From assembly GCF_965248315.1 (NCBI RefSeq), contig NZ_CBDFIX010000002.1, positions 1,116,001 through 1,180,000 on the forward strand: a DNA stretch of 64,000 bases, given 5' to 3'. Made by a program: the position numbers and the translations under genes. Shown here piece by piece: positions 49,206 through 58,893 of this stretch. The DNA is from Ulvibacterium sp965248315 (GTDB lineage: Bacteria; Bacteroidota; Bacteroidia; Flavobacteriales; Flavobacteriaceae). The first letter of the stretch is position 1. Each line of letters begins with the position of its first letter. The notes beneath the pieces are model-generated. The model ran no database searches. It saw only the letters and a list, made by a program, of their open reading frames with translations, and was not told where the DNA came from.

Positions 49206-52184
49206 ATGAAGAAAATTCGATTTTTAATGCTGATTTTCCTGCTCGGAATCGTTTCGGTTTCTTGGGCACAGACTACGGTGACAGGTACGGTCACCGATGA
49301 TCTAAATGCTCCCCTTCCCGGGGCAAGTGTTATAGAGAAGGGAACGACCAATGGTACCACGACCGACTTTGACGGTAATTTTACGATAGAAGTCTCAGAT
49401 CCAAATGCTATCCTAGAAGTTTCCTATTTGGGATACACTACTGCGGAAATACCCTTGGAAGGTCAAACTAACGTAACGGCTCAGTTGTCCGAAGATGCCA
49501 CTCAGTTGGAAGATGTTGTAGTTGTAGGATATGGTGTTCAGAGAAAATCGGACATAACAGGAGCCATAGGATCCGTAAAAAGTGAAAACTTCAACCGGGG
49601 TGTTGTTGCAAACCCAGGTCAACTTGTACAAGGTAAGATAGCCGGTGTAAATGTCACCAATGTTAGTGGTGAACCCGGAGCTGCCCAGAATATAATTATT
49701 AGGGGTGTCGGAAGTCTTCGTGCGGGGACCACTCCTCTTTTTGTAGTGGATGGTTTTATAATTGACAATTCAAGCATTGGTGTTGCAGCTGGCGCTAACC
49801 CTCTAAACTTCATCAATCCACAGGATATAGAATCAATGGATGTTTTAAAGGATGCGTCCGCGACAGCGATCTATGGAGCACGTGCCGCCAATGGGGTTAT
49901 CGTAATTACGACCAAAAAAGGAAAAGCCGGTAAGACAGAGATGAATTTATCGGTTTCCACTGCCGTATCTTCCATAGCAAATCCTATGGATGTGTTTAGC
50001 GCCAGTGAGTTTAGAAATCAAGTTCCCGCTGTAGGGGGAACATTGGCCGATGGCGGTGCAAATACCGACTGGCAGGATGAATTGACCAGAACCGGGATTT
50101 CCAAGAATGTTAATTTCTCCATGAGCGGTGGGGTTGTGGACAGGTCCTCCTATTTTGTGTCGGCCGGCGTGGATGATCAGGAAGGTACGTTGAACAACAG
50201 CTCCTTAACGCGATATTCCGGACGTGTAAATTTGAATCAAAAGGCACTTCAGGGAAGGTTTAACGTGGATTTTAATTTGACCGCTTCCCGTACCGTAAAC
50301 GAAAGGCCGGACGCTAATGCTATTATTGTGGATATGTTGCAATTGAATCCCACCTTTCCCGTTTTTACAAATGGGGAGCCTACATTCTTTGATGAACGTT
50401 TAAATCCGGTTGTCCGTAACCAGATTTTTACGGATGAGGCCAACAGCAACAGGATTTTGGCCAATATTTCACCTTCTTTTGAAATCATTAAGGGATTGAC
50501 CTATAAGTTGAATCTGGGGGTGGATTATGCTTCTACCACCCGCGATGTGCAAGAGACCCCATATACTTTGTTGGAAGGCTTTGAGCAAGGTACTTTGGAC
50601 TCAAGGGCAACGATAAATACCAACACCTTGGTAGAAAATACGCTGACCTACACCTTTACTAAGGGCAAACATAACCTAACGGTTTTGGCGGCCCATTCCT
50701 ACCAGGAAACAAAATTCGAGCAAAAAAGGTTTGAATTGGAAGGATTTGCCAATAATGGGATAGAGCCTAGATATCAAGATCAGATCAGTACCGAGACTTT
50801 CCCCACCACTTTAGGGTCCGAAGCTTTTATAAATGAGCTACAGTCTTATTTTGGTAGGGTAAACTACGGGTATGATGATAAGTATTTGTTGACGGCAACG
50901 ATGCGGGCCGATGGTTCGTCCCGCTTCGGTGCGAACAACAAGTATGGCTATTTCCCGTCCGTAGCTTTGGGTTGGAATATAAGCAAGGAAGATTTTTTGG
51001 CCGATAATGCAGTGTTCAGTAACTTGAAGTTGCGTGCAAGCTGGGGTCAAACAGGTAATCAAGATGGAATTCCCAGCAAGGTTAGCTTGGCAAGTTTTAT
51101 CGATTCCAGAACAGAAAATGATACCTATCCCATTAATGGAACAGAGGTTTCCCTAGGCGATTATCCATTTGGGACAGTTCCTGTCCGTACGGCGTTTCCA
51201 GATCTCAAATGGGAAGTTTCCACACAAACCAATATCGGTCTTGATTTTGGTTTGTTCGGCAATAGAATAACGGGTACTTTGGATTATTTCAACAAGGTGG
51301 TGACGGATGTGGTATTATTTGCAAATAGAATAGATCCCATTCAACCTACCGAAAAAGTTTGGACAAATATTCCCGACTTGGAAATTAAAAATACCGGTTT
51401 TGAACTTTCTCTTGATTATAGGGGCAATTTCACTGAGGACTTCACCTTTAATGTGGGAGGTAACATATCCTATACGGATAACAAGGTTTTGGATTCCCAA
51501 TTTGCCGTTCTTACCTCCGGTGCTGCCGTAGGGGCTGGGCAAACAGGTGCTACTATTAATGGGTATATCAATGATGAGCCCATAGGCACCTTCTTCATGA
51601 AAGAATTTATTGGTATCGGGGCCGATGGGTTAAACCAGTTTAGGGATGTTAATGGGGATGGGGAGTCCTTGGATAATGACCGGATTGCAGTTGGTAGTGC
51701 ACTCCCCGATATTATTTATGCCTTCTACTTGAATTTCAATTACAAAAACTGGGATTTAGGGCTTAACTTTAATGGGGTTTCCGGAAATAAGATTTATAAT
51801 CATACGGCCATGACCATATTTTCCAATAGCCAATTGAGTAGAAATTTAAATACCACGGATTTTGCCGTTCAATTCCCAAATGAGGACCTGAGCAATTCCA
51901 ACGAAGTTTCTACCCGTTATCTGGAAGATGGTAGTTTTTTGCGATTGAACAATGCCACCTTGGGGTATACCCTTGATCCAGCAGTACTTGGGCTAAGCGA
52001 TTGGGTGAGCAATTTTCGCTTTACGTTAACGGGACAGAACCTATTTGTAATAACGGACTATTCGGGCTTTGATCCAGAAATCAATACTGGAAACGATATC
52101 GATGGAATCCAGACCTTTGGTATAGACCGTTTTACCTATCCGTCTCCAAGGACTTTATTATTAGGCTTAAACGTAACATTCTAA
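49206..52184 (+). CDS. susC: SusC/RagA-type TonB-dependent outer-membrane transporter
   Basis: A 992-residue SusC-family receptor: signal peptide ending WAQ, carboxypeptidase-regulatory-like domain (TGTVTDDLNAPLPGASV, residues 25-100), the DVVVVGYGVQRKSDITGA linker, plug domain (IIIRGVGSLRAGTTPLFVVDG) and a long beta-barrel ending YPSPRTLLLGLNVTF. Together with the SusD partner 19 nt downstream it imports oligosaccharide- or glycoside-sized ligands across the outer membrane using TonB energy. Two LacI-type operators upstream tie it to the inositol genes, which makes an inositol-containing ligand likely (inference). Confidence 0.95.
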   Translation: MKKIRFLMLIFLLGIVSVSWAQTTVTGTVTDDLNAPLPGASVIEKGTTNGTTTDFDGNFTIEVSDPNAILEVSYLGYTTAEIPLEGQTNVTAQLSEDATQLEDVVVVGYGVQRKSDITGAIGSVKSENFNRGVVANPGQLVQGKIAGVNVTNVSGEPGAAQNIIIRGVGSLRAGTTPLFVVDGFIIDNSSIGVAAGANPLNFINPQDIESMDVLKDASATAIYGARAANGVIVITTKKGKAGKTEMNLSVSTAVSSIANPMDVFSASEFRNQVPAVGGTLADGGANTDWQDELTRTGISKNVNFSMSGGVVDRSSYFVSAGVDDQEGTLNNSSLTRYSGRVNLNQKALQGRFNVDFNLTASRTVNERPDANAIIVDMLQLNPTFPVFTNGEPTFFDERLNPVVRNQIFTDEANSNRILANISPSFEIIKGLTYKLNLGVDYASTTRDVQETPYTLLEGFEQGTLDSRATINTNTLVENTLTYTFTKGKHNLTVLAAHSYQETKFEQKRFELEGFANNGIEPRYQDQISTETFPTTLGSEAFINELQSYFGRVNYGYDDKYLLTATMRADGSSRFGANNKYGYFPSVALGWNISKEDFLADNAVFSNLKLRASWGQTGNQDGIPSKVSLASFIDSRTENDTYPINGTEVSLGDYPFGTVPVRTAFPDLKWEVSTQTNIGLDFGLFGNRITGTLDYFNKVVTDVVLFANRIDPIQPTEKVWTNIPDLEIKNTGFELSLDYRGNFTEDFTFNVGGNISYTDNKVLDSQFAVLTSGAAVGAGQTGATINGYINDEPIGTFFMKEFIGIGADGLNQFRDVNGDGESLDNDRIAVGSALPDIIYAFYLNFNYKNWDLGLNFNGVSGNKIYNHTAMTIFSNSQLSRNLNTTDFAVQFPNEDLSNSNEVSTRYLEDGSFLRLNNATLGYTLDPAVLGLSDWVSNFRFTLTGQNLFVITDYSGFDPEINTGNDIDGIQTFGIDRFTYPSPRTLLLGLNVTF

Positions 52185-52203
52185 TTAAAAAATTGTTTCA
52201 ATC

Positions 52204-53958
52204 ATGAAAAATAAAATTTTAATTCTAACATTTGCTTCTTGTACCTTGTTCAATTGGGGATGTACCGATTTGGAAGAGGAACGAATCGATGAAGCTGAAT
52301 TTGGGGGTCAGGCAGAAACCATTAGTGGTGCCATTGCTCCGGCCTATGGTTATGTTTCCTGGACTTGGAGACATACACATTACTATGGAATGCAATTGGT
52401 AGCTTCGGATGAGGCCATCCTACCCTTTCGTGGGGGAACGGACTGGTTTGATGGGGGCAAGTATATAGCTACCCATGCACATACCATTACGCCAACCAAT
52501 GATTTGATCGGTGATAGCTGGAATGAGCTCACGACCAATATTTCCAGAACTTTGGCGGCTATTGAAGTCTTGACTCCACTAGCGAACGGCGGTGACAATG
52601 AAGCACTTGGTGCCCTGCACGAAATGCGGGCGTTACGAGCTTATCTAAACATGTTGATGTTGGATAGTTGGGGAATGGTGCTTAGAAAGGAGTCTTCCGC
52701 CGAACTATCCGAGGTTTTAAGGACGCAAGAAGCCATAGATTACATAGAAAGTGAACTGTTGGCGGTTGTGGATGTCATCAACACGAATAGGGGCCCTGGT
52801 AGAATTACCCAGGCCGCCGTTTGGGGCTTTTTGGCCAGATTGTATTTAAATGCCGCAGTGTACAGAGATCCTTATGGTACGCCGAACTTTACCACCGAGG
52901 ACATGGGCCGGGTAATACAGTATACGGACAACATTATCAATTCCGGTGCCTTTTCATTGTCCCCGGAGTACTTTGACTTGTTCAATGATGACAACAATGG
53001 CAATCCAGAGTTGATTTTTGCCTTGGATCAACGGGGGCAGTTACGAAGGGAGCACAGCAGATGGGCATATTGGCCTATTGCAGGTTCCATGTTTCCAAGA
53101 CCGGAATTCCCAAGTGCGGATGGTACGGACGGGCCCGCTATTACATCGGATTTTTACCAGACTTGGGTAGATGCCTATGGTGCCGTGGATCCGGCCGAAG
53201 CAGATGCAAGGTTCTATCAAAGAAATACGTTAGTTCCCGATGCACAGCTACAGGACCTAGCAAATCGGGAGCCCTTACTGGCTACGGAAACCGAAGATAG
53301 CTATTACTGCGTTGAACCCACAGTCTTTGAAATGGATAGGGGAATTTTACGGGGGATTCAATGGGGCCCTAGAAAAGGTGATGACGGAGCTTTTTTAACC
53401 TGTGATGGTGGTGTTAGGATTTATCCCATACAACAAAGAAAAGGGAACGGACCGGATCGGGATGTGGGCTACGTAGACCATACCCTGGAAGTTGACTTTA
53501 CCAATGAAGGTTCCTTGCACAACAAGGGTTATCGGCCCTCTAAGTATCAATTTAGCCGTACGTCGCCGAATGGCAACAACTTTAGCAGCGTGGATTTGGT
53601 ATTACTACGTCTGGCAGAGGTGTATTTGATGCGAGCAGAGGCCAAATTGCGAAATGGGGATGATGCGGGTGCTTTGGCAGACGTTAACATCGTCAGGACC
53701 TCAAGAACCGCCCGTCCAGACCAAACCCCGGAAGCATGGACCGCAATTGACTTGGACATTCTATTCCGTGAGAGAGGTTTTGAACTGTACTGGGAAGGTT
53801 TTAGAAGAGGAGATCAAATTCGTTTTGGAAAATATGAGGATTCTTGGACCGATAAGACAGATGCCGATCCCAATAAAAGATTGTTCCCAATTCCGCAAAG
53901 CGCCGTTGATGCCGCTTCGGGAATTGATGGTTTCTTGCAACAGAATCCAGGGTATTAA
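52204..53958 (+). CDS. susD: SusD/RagB-type outer-membrane lipoprotein
   Basis: A 584-residue SusD-family lipoprotein (lipobox FNWGC, Cys20) with the usual helical TPR scaffold: EMRALRAYLNMLMLDSWGMV, AAVWGFLARLYLNAAVY and LLRLAEVYLMRAEAKLRNGD. It caps the SusC barrel and binds the ligand at the cell surface. Its length is typical (500-650). Ligand-contacting residues cannot be read without structure. A terminator follows at 54092-54121, so susCD end one transcription unit. Confidence 0.94.
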   Translation: MKNKILILTFASCTLFNWGCTDLEEERIDEAEFGGQAETISGAIAPAYGYVSWTWRHTHYYGMQLVASDEAILPFRGGTDWFDGGKYIATHAHTITPTNDLIGDSWNELTTNISRTLAAIEVLTPLANGGDNEALGALHEMRALRAYLNMLMLDSWGMVLRKESSAELSEVLRTQEAIDYIESELLAVVDVINTNRGPGRITQAAVWGFLARLYLNAAVYRDPYGTPNFTTEDMGRVIQYTDNIINSGAFSLSPEYFDLFNDDNNGNPELIFALDQRGQLRREHSRWAYWPIAGSMFPRPEFPSADGTDGPAITSDFYQTWVDAYGAVDPAEADARFYQRNTLVPDAQLQDLANREPLLATETEDSYYCVEPTVFEMDRGILRGIQWGPRKGDDGAFLTCDGGVRIYPIQQRKGNGPDRDVGYVDHTLEVDFTNEGSLHNKGYRPSKYQFSRTSPNGNNFSSVDLVLLRLAEVYLMRAEAKLRNGDDAGALADVNIVRTSRTARPDQTPEAWTAIDLDILFRERGFELYWEGFRRGDQIRFGKYEDSWTDKTDADPNKRLFPIPQSAVDAASGIDGFLQQNPGY

Positions 53959-54091
53959 CGAATTGTATTTAGGGCGAGATCAATGTCATCATGATTCCGG
54001 CCCACCTGGTAATTCGTTTGGAAATAGAATACGACACTGGTAATAGTGTTGGTTATTCGTAATTAGTTTGTTTAAGTTTGAGTTAGTTTAG

Positions 54092-54121
54092 TAAAGGCAG
54101 GCAAATATTTGCTTGCCTTTA
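54092..54121 (+). terminator. Terminator after susD
   Basis: TAAAGGCA and TGCCTTTA with GCAAATATTTGC inside form a long near-perfect hairpin (one mismatch pair), followed by a T-rich run at 54121-54126. It separates susCD from the GH92 gene. Confidence 0.75.
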
Positions 54122-54237
54122 TTTTTAAGAATTGGTATAAATTTTAATATCGACCGCCTATAGCTGTTAGCCCTAAATTGTTTGTGTAAACCGTATATTT
54201 ATGCAGATAGTGGTATTTACATGGGAAAGGTAGGCCA

Positions 54238-56577
54238 ATGAAGATTAATTTTCCAAATGGTATGAAACCAAATGAATCCTTTGTTTTAAGAGGTCTGGGA
54301 GTATTTCTAGTGTTTTTTTTGATAAGCTCATGTGATAGGGAACGGACAAGTTCTTCGAAGATGGTGGAATACGATACCTCTCCAGTAAACAAAGTGTATA
54401 CCCAATTGGATACCGAAAACTCCCGCTGGTTTTTGTTTTCATCCGCATGTCGCCCTTTTGGCATGGTCAACCTCAGTCCCGACACGCAGGTTGGTGGCGC
54501 ATGGGGTAGCGGATATCGGTACAAAACTGATACCATTAAAGGGTTCAGTCATATTCACGGCTGGCAGATTTCAGGGCTTTCTATAATGCCGGTCGCCATT
54601 TCGGAAGAGAACAAGCAAACTATTTTTACCGATTTTTATTCAAAGTTTTCCCACGATACGGAAAAGGCCGTTCCGGGATACCATGCATTGGAACTCGAGA
54701 AATATGGTGTTAAGGCTGAGTTGACCAGTACAAAACGCGTAGGGTTCCACAGATACTCCTTTCCATCCGAGGGGAAACCTGCCATATTGTTCAATTTAAA
54801 TGGCGTGCTGGGCCCTTGTGAAAATAGGAACGGCACCTTATCAAAAGTTGGTGACAATGTACTTACGGGTGAGTTTGAGATGGCGCCTACCCATAGACGC
54901 CCCAAACCTTTCAAGGTATTTTTTCATGCGGAATTTGATTCAAAAATCGATTCTATCATTCAAGACGAGGGGACAAACAACCACCTTGTTTTTACGGATC
55001 AAAGTAAAAAAACCATAAAGCTAAAAGCTGGGATTTCATATACTTCGATTGAAAACGCAAAAAAGAATTCAACCACTGAACTGGATCATTGGGATTTTGA
55101 AAAGGTAGTCAGGGAATCCAAGGAGGAATGGAACAGCTTATTGGGAAGAATTAAGGTCAGCGGAGGTACCAAAACCCAACAACGTAGGTTTTACACTGAT
55201 CTTTGGCATGCCCTGCAGGGGCGAAGGGCCATCAACGATGTTAGCGGCAGTTACCCGGACAACACGGGAGATAGCTTCAGGATAGGGCAATTGCCTTTGG
55301 ATGTTAAAGGTAAACCCAAGTTCAACCATTATAATTCCGATTCTTTTTGGGGAGCGCAATGGACCTTGAACACACTTTGGGGTCTGGTCTATCCTGATAT
55401 TAAAGAAGAATTTGTGCATTCCCTGCTGCAATATCATAAAGATGGTGGACTAGTCCCAAGAGGGCCTTCGGGAGGAAATTATACCTATGTAATGACAGGT
55501 GCATCAAGCACGCCTTTCATCATAAGCGCGATTCAAGAAGGAATAGTAAAGGATAGTTTGCTAAGCATCTACAACGCAGTAAGGAAAAACCATATGCCCA
55601 ATGGTATTATGGAAAAGGCAGGCTATGAACACAACACAAATTTGGGTGGAGGGTTTAAACATTATCTGGAGAAAGGCTTTGTACCCTACCCCATTCCCGA
55701 AGGAAAATTTGGAGGTCATCAAGATGGGGCTAGTCTCACCTTGGAATATGCCTATCAAGATTGGACCTTGGCCCAACTTGCAAAAAAATTGGATCAGGAA
55801 GAGGACTATCGCTATTTTCTTGATCGATCAAACAATTACAAACTCCTTTTTGACCAACAATCCGGTTGGATTCGGCCAAAGAATTCCAATGGGGATTGGA
55901 TGGAAAACTATGACCCCTATGTATATAAAAATGGATTTATAGAAAGTAACGGAGCACAATCCACTTGGTTCGTGCCCCATGATATAAAAGGTTTGGCCCA
56001 ATTGATGGGTGGACCAGTTAAAGCCGCGGAAAAATTGAATACTCAATTTCAGGTTGCAGAGAAACTGGATTTCACCTCAGGGAACTCGCATGATGTTGAA
56101 ATGCATCCGGAATATAGTCGCGTTCCGATCAATTACGGCAATCAACCTTCCATTCAAACAGCATTTGTTTTCAATCAACTCGGCAGACCAGATCTAACCC
56201 AATATTGGTCACGGAAAGTAGTAGACTCGGTTTTTAGCGGTTTAGACCCATCAACAGGGTATAATGGCGATGAGGATCAAGGACTTATGGGGAGTTTATC
56301 AGTCTTGTTAAAAATAGGATTGTTTCAAATGAACGGAGGTACGGAAGAAGACCCAGTATACCAATTGGGTAGCCCTATTTTCGATGAAATCAAAATCAGC
56401 CTGCATCCCGATTATTACCTAGGAGAGTATTTCATAATCCAGACCAAGAACAATAAAGAAGGCAATTGGGCCATAAAAAATACATTTCTAAATGGGGAAA
56501 TGATTCAGAAAATGGCCATCCCGCATTCACAGATTATCAAGGGCGGGGAATTGGTCATGGAATTTAAAGAAAACTAA
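54238..56577 (+). CDS. GH92 exo-alpha-mannosidase lipoprotein
   Basis: A 779-residue lipoprotein (VFFLISSC, Cys32) of family GH92, calcium-dependent inverting alpha-mannosidases. Visible motifs: RPFGMVNLSPDTQVGG near residue 74, GFSHIHGWQISGLSIMPV, FKHYLEKGFVPYP, ESNGAQSTWFVPHDIKGL with the probable acid Glu569, and YNGDEDQGLMGSLSV with the candidate base Asp678/Asp680. Most GH92 proteins read EGNAWQ at the acid motif, so the ESNGAQ form here is unusual and may mean a different aglycone site. With SusCD and inositol genes it could demannosylate a mannosyl-inositol compound (inference). The start at 54262 is an alternative. Confidence 0.87.
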   Translation: MKINFPNGMKPNESFVLRGLGVFLVFFLISSCDRERTSSSKMVEYDTSPVNKVYTQLDTENSRWFLFSSACRPFGMVNLSPDTQVGGAWGSGYRYKTDTIKGFSHIHGWQISGLSIMPVAISEENKQTIFTDFYSKFSHDTEKAVPGYHALELEKYGVKAELTSTKRVGFHRYSFPSEGKPAILFNLNGVLGPCENRNGTLSKVGDNVLTGEFEMAPTHRRPKPFKVFFHAEFDSKIDSIIQDEGTNNHLVFTDQSKKTIKLKAGISYTSIENAKKNSTTELDHWDFEKVVRESKEEWNSLLGRIKVSGGTKTQQRRFYTDLWHALQGRRAINDVSGSYPDNTGDSFRIGQLPLDVKGKPKFNHYNSDSFWGAQWTLNTLWGLVYPDIKEEFVHSLLQYHKDGGLVPRGPSGGNYTYVMTGASSTPFIISAIQEGIVKDSLLSIYNAVRKNHMPNGIMEKAGYEHNTNLGGGFKHYLEKGFVPYPIPEGKFGGHQDGASLTLEYAYQDWTLAQLAKKLDQEEDYRYFLDRSNNYKLLFDQQSGWIRPKNSNGDWMENYDPYVYKNGFIESNGAQSTWFVPHDIKGLAQLMGGPVKAAEKLNTQFQVAEKLDFTSGNSHDVEMHPEYSRVPINYGNQPSIQTAFVFNQLGRPDLTQYWSRKVVDSVFSGLDPSTGYNGDEDQGLMGSLSVLLKIGLFQMNGGTEEDPVYQLGSPIFDEIKISLHPDYYLGEYFIIQTKNNKEGNWAIKNTFLNGEMIQKMAIPHSQIIKGGELVMEFKEN

Positions 56578-56774
56578 ACATAGTTTATTTCGGTTCAATA
56601 AATTTTAGTTGTTCCTTTACGTGGCCACCTTCATTTTTTAAGGGATAAGATGGCAACGTTTTTTTTGTATTTTTCTAAGAGGGTTTCAATAGCATGTAAA
56701 GGTCGTGTACAGGATAGGATACTGCCATTGGATGTCGACAGATATATAATGAAAAGGATTCAAAATCGCCGATC

Positions 56775-57830
56775 ATGAAAAAGGGTAGGGTTACGATTAT
56801 CGATATTGCCCGTGAGTTAAGGATTGCTCCTTCCACGGTTTCCAGGGCCTTAAAGGATCATCCGGCCTTAAAGAAAGAGACCAAGGACGCCGTCCGGGCA
56901 TTGGCCAAAAAGTTGGACTATCAGCCCAATTTGCTTGCCTTGAATCTTTTGCAAAAGAAATCGAATACCATTGGGGTAATTGTCCCGGAGATTACAAGCC
57001 ACTTTTTTTCAGCCATAATAACCGGTATTCAAGATGTTATAGGGGACTCTGAATACAATATTATGATCTGTCTCTCTAACGAATCCTACGAAGAGGAGGC
57101 GGTAATCATCAAAAAACTACTGAAAATACAGGTAGATGGGGTTTTGGTATCCCCTACTTCAGAGACCAAGAATTTCGATCATTTTCGAACACTTCAAAAA
57201 AACGATATCCCTGTTGTTGTCTTTGATAGGGACTGCCCGGGATTGGAGGCGGACAAAGTTTTGGTCGATGATTATGCGGGAGCTTTTCAAGCAGTAGAAT
57301 ATCTTATTAAATCGGGCTGTACCAAAATTGCCCATCTAGGGGGGCCTTTAAATCTGAGTACCACAAAACATAGACTTCAGGGCTATTTGGATGCCCTGGA
57401 AAACGCTGATATTCCCATTAGAGAGGAGTACATTGAGCATGTTCCCGGGTTTTCCCATGATGATGGACTTAAACCTGCCGAAAGGCTGTTGAAACTTGGA
57501 GATTTACCTGATGCAATTTTTGCTATGAACGATAATATTGCGATTTCTGCCATGCATATCGCCAGAAAGATGGCTTTGAAAATACCAGATGATATTTCAA
57601 TAGTAGGTTTTGATGATGAACCGCATTCTTCCTATTTTAGACCTTCTTTGTCCACGGTTTGGCAACCGGTTTACAGTTTGGGCATGCTCTCGGCGCGAAT
57701 CATACTACATAGATTAAATGATGAGGTTCCGCAGAAGAATTTTCGACAAGAAGTCTTTAAACCGGAGCTTGTTATAAGGGCATCTTCAAAGGAATGTACA
57801 TCTAAGATAAATGACAAAATAGAGTTGTAG
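56775..57830 (+). CDS. LacI-family transcriptional regulator of the inositol regulon
   Basis: A 351-residue LacI/GalR-type repressor: helix-turn-helix in residues 6-27 (TIIDIARELRIAPSTVSRAL), hinge helix PNLLALNLLQKK, then a periplasmic-binding-protein-like effector domain (GVIVPEITSHFFSAIITG, AIFAMNDNIAISAMHIARKM, DDISIVGFDDEPHSSYFRP). It lies directly before the iol operon, with an operator 5 nt after its stop, and identical operators stand at susC. The effector is probably inositol or a breakdown product, by analogy with IolR-type control (inference). Confidence 0.92.
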   Translation: MKKGRVTIIDIARELRIAPSTVSRALKDHPALKKETKDAVRALAKKLDYQPNLLALNLLQKKSNTIGVIVPEITSHFFSAIITGIQDVIGDSEYNIMICLSNESYEEEAVIIKKLLKIQVDGVLVSPTSETKNFDHFRTLQKNDIPVVVFDRDCPGLEADKVLVDDYAGAFQAVEYLIKSGCTKIAHLGGPLNLSTTKHRLQGYLDALENADIPIREEYIEHVPGFSHDDGLKPAERLLKLGDLPDAIFAMNDNIAISAMHIARKMALKIPDDISIVGFDDEPHSSYFRPSLSTVWQPVYSLGMLSARIILHRLNDEVPQKNFRQEVFKPELVIRASSKECTSKINDKIEL

Positions 57831-57834
57831 GAAA

Positions 57835-57850
57835 ATGCAAACCTTTGCAT
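57835..57850. promoter_or_regulatory. LacI-type operator 3, iol operon
   Basis: ATGCAAACCTTTGCAT, identical to 49106-49121. It begins 5 nt after the regulator stop codon and about 94 nt before the iolJ start. The promoter-like element follows after 27 nt. Confidence 0.87.
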
Positions 57851-57877
57851 AGTATTTTAGTCCAGCATGCTTTTCAA

Positions 57878-57895
57878 CATCGTTTTTTTATTGTT
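57878..57895 (+). promoter_or_regulatory. Shared promoter-like element of the iol operon
   Basis: CATCGTTTTTTTATTGTT, one mismatch from the element before susC, at the same distance from the operator. Beyond it the sequence (TTTTTATGATGTTAGGAGG) holds a possible ribosome-binding stretch AGGAGG at 57910-57915, unusually good for this phylum but 28 nt from the ATG. Confidence 0.6.
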
Positions 57896-57943
57896 TTTTT
57901 ATGATGTTAGGAGGTCCTAGCGATTTCCGTAGAATGAACTAAT

Positions 57944-58885
57944 ATGGTTGTTTCGCCAAAGGAACTCTTTACAAATTGCTACGGTAAATATGCGATTGCC
58001 GCTGTAAATGTATTTACCATGGAACAAGTGCATGCACTTTTTCGGGCCGGGGAGAAGGCCAAGGCACCTTTTTTAGTACAGATTACGCCAGTGGCACGGA
58101 ATTATGCATATTCCGAGATGTTGTCGGCAATGGTCCAGGCTGCGTCCAAAATATATCCGAAAGCGGTTTACGCCGTCCATTTGGACCATGGTAACGAAGA
58201 ACACGCTTTGGATGCTATAGCTTCCAATACATATAATTCGGTGATGATAGATGCGTCGCATGACAGTTTTGATAAGAACGTTGAAAGAACAAGGGCAATA
58301 GTAAAGGAAGCCCATAAAAAAAATGTCTTTGTGGAAGCGGAGTTGGGAGTACTTAGCGGAGTTGAGGATGATATCTCGGTCGATGAAAAAGAAGCAAGAT
58401 ATACAAAGCCTTCCGAAGTTGAAAAATTTGTACAATTGACCCAATGTGATAGTTTGGCCGTGGCAGTGGGCACAAGTCATGGAGCCTATAAGTTTTCTGG
58501 AGGTCAGGGCATACAGTTTGACATTCTGGAAGAGATACAAAAGCGTCTTCCCCATTTTCCAATAGTGCTCCACGGGGGTTCGGCAGTAAATAAAGAGGAG
58601 ATTTCTAGAATAAATAGTAGCGGTGGTGCCTTGAGCGAAGGTACGGCCGGAGTTTCTCCGGAAGAAATAGTCAAATCGATTACTTATGGGGTATGCAAGA
58701 TTAATATAGCCACGGACACCAGACTTCTTTGGGCAAGGGTGCACAGGGAGTTTTTTAAGGATACCCCAGAACTTTTTGACCCTATAATTCCGGGGAAAGA
58801 GTATATGAAGGCGAACGAAGCATTTATGCTGGAGAAATTTGAACTTTTAGGAGCCACGGGTAAAGCAAATCAATTCATCCAATAG
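57944..58885 (+). CDS. iolJ: Class II aldolase, IolJ-like (6-phospho-5-dehydro-2-deoxy-D-gluconate aldolase)
   Basis: A 313-residue class II fructose-bisphosphate-aldolase-family protein. The zinc/catalytic motif HLDHG is at residues 79-83 (Asp81 catalytic, His82 zinc ligand), with GTSHGAYK and VLHGGSAV providing further zinc and phosphate ligands. In an inositol operon the fitting reaction is cleavage of 6-phospho-5-dehydro-2-deoxy-gluconate to malonate semialdehyde and dihydroxyacetone phosphate, the IolJ step; plain FBP or tagatose-bisphosphate aldolase is the alternative by sequence alone. It is the first gene of the operon, 8 nt ahead of iolB. Confidence 0.85.
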   Translation: MVVSPKELFTNCYGKYAIAAVNVFTMEQVHALFRAGEKAKAPFLVQITPVARNYAYSEMLSAMVQAASKIYPKAVYAVHLDHGNEEHALDAIASNTYNSVMIDASHDSFDKNVERTRAIVKEAHKKNVFVEAELGVLSGVEDDISVDEKEARYTKPSEVEKFVQLTQCDSLAVAVGTSHGAYKFSGGQGIQFDILEEIQKRLPHFPIVLHGGSAVNKEEISRINSSGGALSEGTAGVSPEEIVKSITYGVCKINIATDTRLLWARVHREFFKDTPELFDPIIPGKEYMKANEAFMLEKFELLGATGKANQFIQ

Positions 58886-58893
58886 ATAACAGT

